Positions 12,165-23,061 of a stretch of 64,000 nucleotides of DNA are shown here, one piece after another. Origin of the DNA: Gloeopeniophorella convolvens (Eukaryota; Basidiomycota; Agaricomycetes; Russulales); NCBI GenBank assembly GCA_022496205.1, contig WTXD01000037.1, positions 1-64,000 on the forward strand, in the 5' to 3' direction. The position numbers and the translations under genes were made by a program. Each line of letters starts with the position of its first letter. Position 1 is the first letter of the stretch. A model generated the notes under the pieces. It saw nothing but the letters and a program-made list of their open reading frames with translations. It made no database searches and was not told the origin of the DNA.

Positions 12165-12370
12165 CATGTTCTATCAATCACTTCAATACCAGCCCGCTTC
12201 CTTGAAGCCTGAGTTACGCCATCCGCACAGCACGGCATCTCGCGAATAGTAAGCAGGGGTGATGGGGCCAGTACTAAGTAGGCTTCCGCCATCGCTCTCA
12301 GAGCCGTCATGATCAGTCATAGAGATGGCAGATAATTTGCATGATTCCGCGACTGTTGTTGGGCTGGGAC
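12165..12370 (-). pseudogene. Decayed GEN1-like C-terminal remnant
   Basis: The sequence catgttctatcaatcacttc here matches the last codons of the GEN1-like gene at 3111-3135. Further on, ccatcgctctcagagccgtc resembles the segment at 3227-3243 coding for the acidic SSDSESDDG stretch. It lies just after the TSC2 remnant, as in the intact block. Nothing further upstream in the gene is convincingly present. Confidence 0.6.
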
Positions 12371-13122
12371 TGGCATAGGTAACAACATCTGTACTAGAAG
12401 CCTCGCATCGATCGTGAGGAAGCAACCTCCGCTCATCAGTGCCGACGACATTCGAGAACACAATCTGGGCGCGTCTGGAGCTATTGAATGGTTGAACGGA
12501 AACCGTGGCAGCGAGACGCGAGAGAGGCCCGTCGACGGGGTGCTGGCGGGGGATTGTGTTGGAGTCAGTTCAAAGGGTACTAGTTGTTCATATCCACTCG
12601 AGCGCTGCCACCGAAGGGAGGTCCCGGTCATTAGTAGGGTATCCGCGGCACCTCGGACCTCATGCACAGGCTCGTGGCTCGTTCACCGAGAGAGCGGTTG
12701 GCTTGCAAGACCGGCAAAGTCAGAAGCTCTGCATGACGCCAATGACTGTATTCTCTCAACGGAAGGAGTCAGCAACCGGAGCTAGAAGCAATGCGTCGAT
12801 CGTGGAGTGGCGTGCTTCATGTACGAGTTCCAACTCTATCTCAGAGCAGATCTGAATGTCTGGGGGTCTGGCAGGGTCTGCCGGCACGCTGCACAGACGC
12901 TGTTTAGTGCACGCTCGCAGATACACAGGGCACACGCACCTAAATAGCCCGGAAACATATCCCGCAGTGTCAGAGCTGCCGCCTGTCTGAACGAAATTGC
13001 CGTCCGATTTTTCCTTCATTTTCTGGAGCTATTTCTTTGTCTGCACGTGATCCGTTAGCGCCCGCACGTGCACAAACGCGTCGCGTTCGAATGCATACCA
13101 ATTCTCGTTGAACCCCCCCGCA

Positions 13123-13367
13123 CCTCTCTGTTGATCCTCACGGGATCGCCAGCCTCAAAGCATATAAATACAGGCGTACCTTGGCCTCAACTTTCCTCAG
13201 TCCGCCTCCAGTCCTCCCCCGGGGATGGGCTGGGGCCCGGGCTCAGGCACCGTCTGTTATGGGGGATCCTGGGGCCGAAGACCTGCGCAACGCCCGTATG
13301 TCTTCGACCTCTATGGGGCAGCGTTTGGTTAGTAGGCTTTCGGGCTCCCGCCTGTCGTGTCTATAGC
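13123..13367 (+). repeat. Near-identical block B (TATA box plus short ORF)
   Basis: The partner of 6951-7198. It holds TATAAAT at 13163-13169 and the ATG at 13225. Sequence immediately upstream (13064-13122) already differs at many positions, and similarity drops again just after the CTATAG at the end of the block. Confidence 0.8.
13225..13332 (+). CDS. Possible 35-residue peptide, copy B
   Basis: The same 35-codon ORF as at 7057-7164, with an identical predicted peptide (MGWGPGSG...DLYGAAFG) and the same TATA-to-ATG arrangement. Function is unknown. Identity could reflect selection on the peptide or recent gene conversion; there are no differences within the ORF from which to judge selection. 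Confidence 0.3.
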   Translation: MGWGPGSGTVCYGGSWGRRPAQRPYVFDLYGAAFG

Positions 13368-13407
13368 CACAAAGAGATATAATCGCGGGGTCACTTCTCC
13401 CCCGCAA

Positions 13408-13500
13408 ACCCGGCGTGGGTATAAACCGCAACCCTGCAGGCCGGGTTTAAACTGCACCCGGCGTGGGTTAAAACCGTACCCGGCGCGGGTATAAACCGTA
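13408..13500. repeat. Short tandem repeat with TATAAA-like cores
   Basis: Four imperfect units of about 21-24 bp with the theme CCGGCGTGGGTATAAACCG follow one another (starting near 13409, 13440, 13458 and 13479). Copy A has only one unit, at about 7208-7226, so the array expanded in copy B or contracted in copy A. Each unit carries a TATAAA, TTTAAA or TTAAAA core. Confidence 0.7.
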
Positions 13501-14058
13501 TAGCAAGACCGTCTCGGGGCAAGTCGCCAGCGTAAGTGTTCCGTTTCGGCCTGGTTGAGTAACGGGTGGCTGACGCGAGCCGTTGACAGCTGTGAAAATC
13601 AAGATCACAGGTGTGACCCGGGGACGCGGGCACGGGGCACGGACCCTGCTCAAGACAGGCGGGGCATCTAGCTAAGCTAAATGCTGAAGACCCGGGACAG
13701 GGAAGATCAAGACTCGCTGTGACGGAAACCGGACGAGAGCAGGAGGGCGACAGACCGACCGATTGAGGGAGCTGTGTACCTACTTTGAGTAGTATCTGCG
13801 TAACTTGTGCGTGACCAAGCCCTCAAGCTCAAGACCAAGGCAGAAGCTGTGTGATCGAGACCAAGTCCCACATGTGCGACCAAGTTCAAGGTGTGTGACC
13901 GGGTTCAAGTCGAAGACAAGACGCGAGCAAGAGCAAGAACAAGACCAAGACCAAGACCAAGACCCCAAGCTCAAGCGCTCAAGACTGAAGACCGTGTGAA
14001 CAACAGGCGCAAGCGCAAGAGCAGCAGCAAGGGCAAAATTGTCCGGCCCTGAGCGCTC

Positions 14059-14250
14059 CGCTGGTACGAGGGTGGGCGGGTGAAGACAGCGGAGCGTGGC
14101 CTTGGCACCCAACCGACCCGGTGAGCCCTGTTCCCGCTTCGCGCATCTCCTCGCGACTTGGCTGACTCGATCCGCTCAGACCACCCGTCATGATCGACAC
14201 CGAGGGCTCCGCTGGTATGTGGGCGGGTGGGTGAAGACAGCGGAGCATGG
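14059..14250. repeat. Two GGWVKTAERG-encoding repeats, copy B
   Basis: Two motif copies (14059-14100 reading RWYEGGRVKTAERG and 14210-14250 reading RWYVGGWVKTAEHG) are spaced as in copy A and are also followed by GTGAG donor-like sequence. Confidence 0.45.
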
Positions 14251-14636
14251 GGTTTGCGGCGCGGGCTGCGCGGTGAGTCCTGCTTCTTCTCGTGCCGCTA
14301 GGCGAGTTGGCTGACGGTTCGGGCTGGCATTGGGCCGGGGGGAGGCAGCGCCGAAGAAGATGAGTACCCTGTCCACACTGGTATCTATCACTCGCTGACC
14401 ACACCCATTCATAGGCCGACTCGAAGTGGACCATGCGCCATGCCGGATGATGTTCTTGTACATAGACCTGATGGATTTCTGTACGCTCATGGACTTGTCT
14501 TGCACGGTTGGGCATCTCCGATGTCGTACGAGTAGAACGCGCTGTATCATTGGCTGTCAATGCATCGTATAGAACCCGTCTACTCTTCCAATGCGATAAA
14601 TAGCAGCAGCGGTGATACACAGGCCTCCGCGTGATC

Positions 14637-16647
14637 CTATCGCTGCGACGCACGCAAGCCCTGGATGGCCGCGCCAATCTCCAGTGCGCGGCGGCCCTCC
14701 AGCCACAGCATAGCCTCTGATCCAACACACACGCACGTCAGAACATACATCCCACGCACATCGAAGCAGGCGGCTCACCGCGGTACGTCCGGGGCACCAC
14801 GCGCCGCTGTGGCGCGCTCGCGTCGCTGCCCCACGTGAACCGGAAGTCGTTCGTCTGCTGCTCAGAGCCCGTCTCGACGTCGACCACCTCGGCCTTCACG
14901 CGCACGTGCTGTATGGAGGGCACAGCGCCACGACGTCAGCGAGGAGAGCGGACGCAGGTGCGGGCGGCGGCTTACGACGACGGAGGGGTGCTGCGGTGTC
15001 GAGTCGGTGTGCAGCACGCCCGAGGTGAGGCGCAGGATGGACCCGATGGGCACCGGGCGTGCGAACGCGATGTTGTCGAGCGAAACGAAGCGCACGGGCT
15101 GGCGCGTGAACAGGCGCGCCGTGGTAAAGCCGAGCTGTACACCGCACACACATATACATAAGATTGATCTGCGCGCATCCAGCACCCCAACAAAAACGCC
15201 GCACCTCGTACGCCAGCCGCATCAAGTACCCCCCAAAGATCTTCTGATGGACACTATTAGCGCGCGTGTGCATCAGTCCACTGGCAGCGGCGAGCAAAGA
15301 GGCACGCCGCGACGCACTTGCGCTCCTGCGGGAACATGAGCATCGTGCGCTCCAGGCGCGTCTCGCCCATCCACACGCTCGCGCGGTCGAGCGGCTCGTT
15401 CGCGTGCGCGAGCGAGAATGCGTGCAGCACGCGCGCCTCGGCGGACGACGGCGGCACGAGCGCGAGCGAGCGCTGCGCGCGCGTCTGGCGCCGCCGGCGG
15501 TGCGCTGCGTGGCCGTGGATGGGTCAGCGCTCGGCGGCAGGGGCACACACGCCGCGCGCACCTTGGCCGATGGCGCGCAGCGCGGCCTCCTCTGGCGTGC
15601 CGGCGTCGAGCGGGTTGACGGCGTATGCGCGGTGCGTGAACGCGTCGCGGCAGACCATGGAGAAGCGTCCTGGGGTGTTGCGCATCAGCGGACCTGCGCG
15701 CCGCGCCCATCATGTATGCCACGTGCAGAGGGGATCATACCAAGCATCAGTGTCTGATCCTGCTCAGCGCCGCTATCTAATGCCTCCATTTTCACAGCGA
15801 CTTCGATGGAGCTCTTCCCGACACAGATCACTTGGCCTGATAGCCTGAGGTCCCGGACGGGCGTCAGTGGCGCGAGCATGTCCATGCTGCATCATGGGCG
15901 TATAGCTACGTCAGCGGGAGGGCTGTTTGGCTGATGAGGGGGTGCGCACCGGTCGACCGATGCGGTGACAATGTAGAACCCGCGCTCGGTGATCTTGCCG
16001 ACCTTCTCGACGGCCGGGCCGAGGACGTGCTTGTACGCGATAGAGCCGGCCAGCGAGTCGAGGTGCTCGAGCAGCTTGCCCGTGCGGATGCCGCCGGATG
16101 CGTTGGTGTACTGCTCGAGCAGCTCCGGGTCGGAGCGGAAGGGCAGCAGGATCTCGGTGTACGAGTCGTGCATTGGCCGCGGCGGGCGTGGCTCCGCCGG
16201 CCGCGCGGGGGCCGGGCCTGGTGCGCTGGCCGAGTCGAGCAGTGCTTGGGTCCATGAGACACCGCCACGGAGGGGAACAACTCTGATGTGGGCCTGGGAT
16301 CAGCATGATGGCGCGTCAAAGATAAGAGGAGAGGAGAAATACGAGTTGTAGTGGGGGTCAGCGTTTTTGCCTGTGCATGCAACACATCAATCAGCTGGAA
16401 TAATGGGATCTGAGAGGGTGCAGAGCTGCTTACGGACGACCTTGAGCAGTCTGTCGAGCTCGTTGACATCTTCGGTCTCCTCGACGGCCTTGGTCTCGGA
16501 GTTTTCAGAGGCGGGTGCCTGGCTGGTAGCAATGTGCCGTGAGAGGTGCAGGTTCGGCTTTGCCAGGCAGAGACGGGGGCCCCTGGAGAGAGCGAGTCTC
16601 GCAGGGAGGCGATAGTTGAGAGGGCACAGGGGACGTAACAGCGGCAT
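14637..16647 (-). CDS. Mitochondrial acyl-CoA thioesterase, ACOT9 type
   Basis: A hotdog-fold thioesterase that hydrolyses acyl-CoA to free acid and CoA, of the ACOT9 double-hotdog class. The start at 16647 opens a basic, Arg-rich leader (MPLLRPLCPLNYRLPARLALSR) typical of a mitochondrial presequence. Diagnostic segments, spread over about nine exons, are ADPHYNSVVPLRGGVSW, MHDSYTEILLPFRSDPELL, LLEHLDSLAGSIAYKH, SVDRMDMLAPLTPVRDL, LSGQVICVGKSSIEV, GRFSMVCRDAF, NVHQKIFGGYLMRLAYE (second hotdog motif) and LGFTTARLFTRQPVRF. It ends ALEIGAAIQGLRASQR followed by TAG at 14637-14639. Introns are short. The 3' end lies inside duplicated segment B, and a broken copy of it is found in segment A at 8330-8850. 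The family is clear; a few splice sites are chosen by eye. Confidence 0.9.
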
Positions 16648-17424
16648 GATCGAGAGATGGGATGTGTTCAGTGAGAGCTACACATTGAGAGATAAGATAA
16701 GGGGCGATCGCGGGAATCGCCGAAGCGGCGCCGGGTGTGCGGTAGCCAAATTGAGTTGACCTCGGATTGATCAACCTGAGGCCGTACGCAGCGGTCAACG
16801 GCCTGGAAAGCTGCAAGTGACAGAATATCTGATTGACAGACGATCCACAGGCTGCCTCGAGACTGTCCAGTACCATCCTCAACGAACATCGCGGAGATCG
16901 CCCCCGTTGGCATGGCGTCTGCGTTGTGCGAACCATGCCATAACGGCACGCCCTTGTTCGTACGCGCGTCCAGCTCGTTCTCCGCCGGAACGTTCGTCCG
17001 CACGCGAGTGAAGTGGCCCCTTCATCTGCGCAAATGAGCGCTCGCTTTGTCAATAGGCGATAGGGTGACATTGCGGGGACGAGGCGAGGGTTGCGAGGCA
17101 AAATCAGACAAATGGATCAGAAGAAGTCTGCGGTTGCTACGGGGTCTTCATTTTGGAGGGGGATACTGACGGGCGCTGGCTGTGTCCCTTTCATGTTGTA
17201 CCAATTCCGAGGCCTGCGCCGAGATCAGCCTGGCCGTAGCCTGTCCGACTTTTCCCATGCGCCAAGGCCACCGAGCGATGTCCCGTAATAATCCTACGTC
17301 AAAGTAGTATAACTCATCACGCCCTCCGCCTGGGCCAGCTTCCTTTCTCTTTCTCCCCAGGCCATCTTGTCTTTCCGCTCTTTTTCTCTCCAGCTGGTCT
17401 GTACCTGGTGTACCTTTCGTTATC
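16648..17424. other. Shared upstream region of two divergent genes
   Basis: About 780 bp separates the divergent starts of the ACOT9-type gene and the seven-helix gene. It contains pyrimidine-rich tracts just before the plus-strand start (CTTTCTCTTTCTCCCC near 17342-17357). No coding region or clear TATA box was seen. Confidence 0.4.
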
Positions 17425-19730
17425 ATGTCTGCGACACATCGTTTATGGCTGATGGTCAAGTCTCTCGTCAGTCCCTCGTCCTGCCTTTCTCGTCCGTGCA
17501 CTACCGACTGACCAGACATACCCGCGTACAGTACCTCAGAGTCACGCTCAACTGGGTCACCAAGTCCTTCTTTTTCTTTTCCTTCATCCACTGCTTCACC
17601 CAGGGCACCCTTCAAGCCTACCTCTACGGCGCCGACGACGCTTGGGGCTCCCTCACCCATGAGATCGTCTCACACGCCCAGATCGGCTCCACCACCTTTG
17701 CCCAGTTCACGGGACAACATGGCAGCTACAGCCTCGAGCTCTGCGACGAGGTCCCCGTGACCGGCGGCGACCCGCACCCCTGCGACCCATTCTACGCCGC
17801 GGGCCAAACAGACCCCGTCCAGATTCCGCATCGCTTCTTGCGCACAAGCACACCGCAGGAGGCGGGGGGAATTACCGTGCGTCACCTGCCATATCCACTT
17901 TCACGCTGACAACCCCTCCCTGGTGCAGAGCTTCGACACGTTCGGACAGGGAGCACTCTATACCAACGTGAGTGCTTGTCTGTTCCGTGTCCTTGTTCCC
18001 GCTGACCGCTTCCCAGACCTCAACCTCAGCCGCCTGGATGGTCTCGAGCGACAGCCCCAGCATCGACCTCCACATCGACTCGCAGCCAAGGAGCGACGGC
18101 TTTGCAAACGTCACCATCACGTCGAACGACGGGACGCTGTCCATGACGCTCGACCCGGTCTGCACCTTCACGCTTCTATATCCGGACGCAAAGTTGGTTC
18201 CATTTTGCTTCCGTTGGCAACGGGCCTCTGAGCGTCTGTCTTCCGCAGACTCAGCCAGTCGCGGCGCGAGGAGCTATCGCTCGTCGCCTCCCAGTTCTGG
18301 TTCTTCGGCTTGGCAGTATTTGCGGTCAGCGTGCTACATCACCCCCCCTATTCCCGCGCCTTGCTGAAACACGCACCACATACAGATCGTGTTCGAGTCG
18401 GTCCCGCACATGTACGTGTCACACAGATCCGCGTCGTTTCCGAAGGCGCCTGCTCACCGGCGTCCAGTCTGGCCCTCATCATCGCGCGCCTGCTGGCCAC
18501 TGGCTGGTCGACGTACACCCTCTGGCGCTCGACGGACCTGAGGGCCCGCATGCAGCACCTCATCGAGAATCCGGGCACGCCGTGCCAGCTCGACCTCTAC
18601 TCGCCGTACTACACGAAGCGCATCTCGTTTCAGGTGCGCAGCTGCTCGCATCGCGTCGCCGCGCACCGGGCCTCAGTAACGCGGTGGCCGCACTCAACGA
18701 ACAGATCGCGGATCTCGTGCTGCACTGGACCGCGCTTCTGATCTCGCTCTACCTCTCGTGGCGCCTCTACCAGGTGCGCGCACGCGCTCGCGCCTCGCGC
18801 AGATTGCGTTTGCTCACCGCACGCGACGCCAGGTCTACCGCAAGCACACGTTCAGGCGCGTGGGCCCGCCAAAGGACATCCTGCGCATGTACGCGGTGAG
18901 CGCCTGTCATCGCGCCGCATACGAGGCGGCCAGGCTGAACGATCCGCGACGCAGTACTTCCTCGCGGTCCTGGTCAGCATCCAGCTCTCCGTGTTCATCC
19001 TCACGAACGCGATGGCGCTCTGGGTCGACCAGCTCATCCACGGGCCGATCAAGAAGCTCTCGTCGCACACCAAGGTGTACGACGCGACGTTCATCCTCAC
19101 GACCGTGGTGAGTGCCCCCTCCCTGCCGCGCTCGCGCCGCGCCTCGCGCTGATGTCGCCCGCACCTCTCCATCGCATCTCTGATCGCGCAGCTGCTCATT
19201 CCGTGGCTGATGATGGTACGTGCCCGCCGCGCACCCGCAGCTGCGACCACGACTAATGCTGCCGCGCCGCCGCAGGGCTGGTTCTCGGTGCGCCGCGAGT
19301 GGCGCAAGCTGACCGTCGCGTTCCTCGGCACGGCGTTCTTCTTCGTCTTTGCGTGGTCCATGATGTTCTACTCGCGCGTCTACCGCTTCACGTTCGTCGA
19401 CTGGCCCTTCTTCGGCTGCATGACCGTCGCCTCGTTCCTCGCGCTCCTCTGCGCGACCGGCTTTGCGTTTGTCTGCCTCGCGAACTACGACAAGGGCCTC
19501 GCGCAGTGGAGTACGTCCGCCCTCTCCTCGCTTTCGTCCGTGCGGCTGTGCTGACGCGGCGTGCCGCAGTATACGTGGAAAAGACGTTCGGCGGCGACGA
19601 CTTTGAGCCCGACCTCTTCCCGACGGACGTGATCGAGAAGGAGTGGAAGCAGGACGCGGACCGCGCGTCGATATACAAGGTCGCGCTCCCGGACCTCCTG
19701 CGCGAGCCGGAGCCCGCGCGGCTCGTATGA
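17425..19730 (+). CDS. Seven-helix membrane protein with luminal N-terminal domain, function unknown
   Basis: A multi-exon gene with about ten short introns. The chosen start (MSATHRLWLMVKSL) splices at 17467-17531 into a hydrophobic stretch, FFFFSFIHCF, which could be a signal or anchor. A polar, beta-rich domain of about 180 residues follows (segments LQAYLYGADDAWGSLTHE, SLELCDEVP, SFDTFGQGALYTN, SSDSPSIDLHIDSQ), probably outside the cytosol. Then come seven hydrophobic segments, among them ASQFWFFGLAVFA, SLALIIARLLATGW, LHWTALLISLYLSW, LAVLVSIQLSVFILTNA, FILTTVLLIPWLMM, FLGTAFFFVFAWSMMFYS and GCMTVASFLALLCATGFAF. A charged cytosolic tail ends at the TGA at 19728-19730. The layout resembles luminal-domain-plus-7TM proteins such as the GOST/Wntless group, but no diagnostic motif was recognised. 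Confidence 0.75.
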
Positions 19731-20456
19731 GCTGGCCGCGCCTGCGTTCTCAGACCCGGACCCATTGAGGTAGGACAGATTTTGGACCCTCGCTGCGCAC
19801 ATCCCACTCCACCGTAAAACTACATACCTCTCTCCCACGCTTGTCTCCCTGCGCGCCCCGGCCGGACGCGCTACCGCTCGCTAGTCACATACCTTGCTCT
19901 GCTGTTGCTACCACTGTCGCTTTCTTCGTTGTTGTGCTTTTCTTTTCTTTTTCTTTTCCTTTTTGGCAGGCCCTGCTGTACTTGTATTCCAGCTTGATGT
20001 GCAATGTGTATTCCTCAGTACATAGCTCTGCACTTGGACGGCGCTTTGCCCATCCAGATCTCGGGGCCCGTCCTCACCGCGTGATGGGTGATGGACCTGG
20101 GGGCTGGCACGAGGGCCGAGAGGCACGTCACTTTGCGTGTGTACATTGCGGCGCGATCCGAGGGCCATGTATGCGCGCTTGAGTTGAGATGAGGCGGTGA
20201 TGATCGCGCGGGGGTCTCGGGCTCTTGGGTTCGCACCCACGCTGCCACCCCGCGCACAACTGGGTAGCCTCATAGCTGAGTGGGGCCAGCCCGGCCCAGC
20301 AGCAGTCAATGTCACGTCTATCAGTCGGCGCGGGCAGATTGGGTATCCTCCGACTCGACGTCGGACAGATGCGACGTGCGATGTGATTCATGTTCCTAAG
20401 ACATTCGACTATTAGGTGCTATGCTGTATGTATACGATGGAATGGGATAGTGTCGT
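19731..20456. other. Intergenic region between convergent genes
   Basis: It holds a T-rich tract (TTTTCTTTTCTTTTTC near 19937-19955) and otherwise no supported gene. The two flanking genes converge here, so it presumably carries both 3' UTRs. Confidence 0.4.
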
Positions 20457-22347
20457 TCAGACGTCGTATGGGGCCGAGTTGGCAACCACCTCGATGTGCG
20501 CGCGCGGCGCGCAGCCCGTCCCCAGCACGCAGGCCGCGACCGCGTTCCCCGCGTCCTCGCCCTCAAAGTACGCCCCGTGCAAGAAGCCTGCGCGGCGTGC
20601 ATCAACGTCAGCATTTACCCAACCCGCAGCGCAGCCAGCACGCACCAAAGTACTTCTCGCTCAGCGCCTCGCCCGCGAACCAGAGCCGCCCGAGCGTCGC
20701 GCGCAGGTTTGTGTGGTGCGCGGGCACGAAGCTCGCGGGCCAGTTGCTGTAGCTCCCGCGGTAGAGCGGGTCCGAGTGCCAGCGCGGGAAGAGGAAGGCG
20801 CTCGGCGCGGGGAGCGTCGTGTGCGGGAACATCGTCTGCAGCACGCCCAGGACCTCGGACTGCACCTGCGCCTCGGGGAGCGCCTCGATGCGCTCGGAAA
20901 AGTCGCCCTGCGTGGGGTGGCGGGCGGGGTGAGTACTAGCTAGGCTGGGAGGCGGGTGGTGCTGGGCGTACGGTTACGGTTACGAAGAGCGTGCGCGAGC
21001 CTGGGAGGAAGCCCTCGAGGTCGATGTTCTGCCAGACGGGGTACCGCCCGCGCTCGGGATCAGCATACAGCCCGAACTGCAGCCGTGTTACTTGTGAGTT
21101 GCGACACCCGGCAAACCGTCGAGCGCGGACGAACCTGCGTGCCGAACCAAAAGTTCTCTGGGAACTGCAGGAATATCTTGGTGTATGTGGCCTGTGGGCG
21201 CGCAACTTCAGTTCCTGTATGCGGATCAAGTTGCGTGCGCTGCGACGCACCATGACGAGGCTCTCAACCGCCTCGGCCTTCCACGACGGGAACGCAGGCT
21301 CGAACTGCACGTCGTCGTTCTGCAGCACCCCGAGGCTGAACGTGCAGATCGCGTACGCCGCGCGCAGCGTCGTCCCGTTCGCGAGCGTCACCGACACGCC
21401 GGCGTCGGAGTACGCCACGGCCGCGACGGTCGTGTTGAGCAGCGTCTGCGCGGGGGTGAGGAACTCGGCCGCCTCGGCCTGGATGAGGTGCTTGAACCCG
21501 CGCTGGTCGATCGAGAAGAGGTTGTCGTCCGAGAAGCCGCCGACGTCCGTGTCGAACGTGAAGTTGTCGTTCTGCGCGCCATGTGATATGTACTCAGCGT
21601 GTGAGCCTGCAGCGGGAAGACATCTGACATACCCAGGCCGTCGCGAGCCACGAGGACTGCGCGGGCGTCTGCGCGTACTCAAAGTCGAACAGGAAGTACT
21701 CGCTCGCCTTCTCGCGCGCGCTGCGCGGCTTGTCGCCGAGCAGGGAGTAGCCCGCGCGCGCGCTCAGGTCCACCTGCGCGCTCGGGATACGCGCGCCTGC
21801 AGCGTTGACAAGGTCGTCGTACGCGTCGCTCGCGTTGTTCAGCACATCCAGAAAGTCCACAGGGCCCGTCACATCGTACGTCGCTGTGTCGCGCAGTCCC
21901 CGGTCAGCCCACAACCAACAACCCCGGCGCTCGGCCCTGGCACGCACTGGTGTTGTCGAAGAAATCGCTCAGCTCGGTCTTGATGCCGTGCTTGCGCGCG
22001 AGCGTGAGGATCGGGTTCGCCGGCCCGTCGCCCTCCTGCGTGCCCTGGACCCAGTTCGCGCCGAGCTCGACGACGAGCTCGTTCCCGGGCGCGCCGAAGG
22101 ACGCGCTGCGCATGCGGCCGCCGAGCTCGTCGCGCGCCTCGACGACAATAAAGTCCGTAATGCCCTGCGCGTGCAGCGCGCGCGCCGCGATGATGCCCGA
22201 GACGCCGCCGCCGAGGACGAGCACCTGCGCGTCGAGCTGCGCGCTCCCGGGGGCCGTGCTGTTGGCCGCGGCGCGGGGCGCGAGACCCGGGAGCGCGAAG
22301 GCTGCCGTGGGAAGCGAGCAGAGCAAATGGAGAAGCGAAGGGCGCAT
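20457..22347 (-). CDS. FAD-dependent polyamine/amine oxidase, probably secreted
   Basis: A flavin amine oxidase, most like fungal polyamine oxidases that oxidise spermine or spermidine and release hydrogen peroxide. The start at 22347 gives a cleavable-type signal sequence (MRPSLLHLLCSLPTAAFA). The dinucleotide-binding motif GGGVSG (residues 46-51) is followed by DFIVVEARDELGGRM and LGANWVQG, the expected FAD contacts. The middle exon carries YDVTGPVDFLDVLNN and WNDNFTFDTDVGGFS. The substrate domain includes FKHLIQAEAAEFL and ICTFSLGVLQND. The C-terminal FAD motif is GRLWFAGEALSEKY, then GAYFEGEDAGNAVA. The stop is TGA at 20457-20459. Several short introns interrupt the gene. The exact substrate is not shown by the sequence; neither flanking gene points to a shared pathway. 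Confidence 0.88.
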
Positions 22348-23061
22348 GGTCGGGGGCTCGGCGCGCTGTGCGTTGGCGAGCCCGTTCGCACAGCGCGAAG
22401 CTTTTATATTCGCATGACGGCGCCTGCAACAAGTCTCTCGCACGATATGTACAACTAAAACCGGAGCCGTACGTAGGCCCCTGCAGGGTACGCGCGCCGT
22501 GGTGGCGCCCCGCCATCAAAGGTGCGTGCCTCTTCCGGCGCATTGAACATTGAAAGATTGGCTTCGCGCACATCAAGGGCTGCATGCATTGACTTGAAAT
22601 TTCACATGCTTCGGACTATGGCTCAGTTTGATGTCCTCTATCTGCCTGTAGAATTTAGCGTTGGTGGGATGAGTGGTTTAAGCAGGAGTCGGTCTTGCTC
22701 CCTGCATATCAATCCTCCAGGAACACATCTTTTGGCCATCCCAGTACCACGAAACTCTCCATGCGATATAACAAATGGATCCTGATCGCCTCTGTAGTGT
22801 TCCTCTTGCGTCAACACGAGTGGAACGTCGTGCGCAAGAGATCTTTTCGGAGTTCCCTGACTTCAAAGCGATCGGCAAGCCCGGCAAGCGTTACAGCTCG
22901 TGACGCTCGCGCAACTCTCGCGGGGGTTTTGTGGACGGATTCGAGAAGGTCTTCCTTATCTTTTTTCTATTACTCCCCGTGCGTTACAACATGCGTGTTT
23001 GGGCCTCTACGTGGCCGTAAATCTTCCCGGCGTCCTTCTATTCTGCGCGAACCCCGGCCGG

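Larger units (their letters stand above)
12720..14636. repeat. Duplicated segment, copy B
   Basis: The counterpart of 6540-8480, running up to and into the 3' end of the ACOT9 gene. It carries the same order of landmarks as copy A but has gained material, including a TATAAA-containing tandem repeat (13408-13500) and a purine-rich run of CAAGAC units around 13925-13970. No long ORF is supported. Confidence 0.75.

Noticed and set aside
13925..13970. CAAGAC-rich run as a possible CRISPR-like or regulatory array
   Set aside because: It is a simple purine-rich microsatellite without spacers, in a fungal genome.
14896..15722. Long Arg/Ala-rich ORFs over the ACOT9 gene, both strands
   Set aside because: Composition is typical of wrong-frame translation of GC-rich exons; the true frame is accounted for by the ACOT9 exons.
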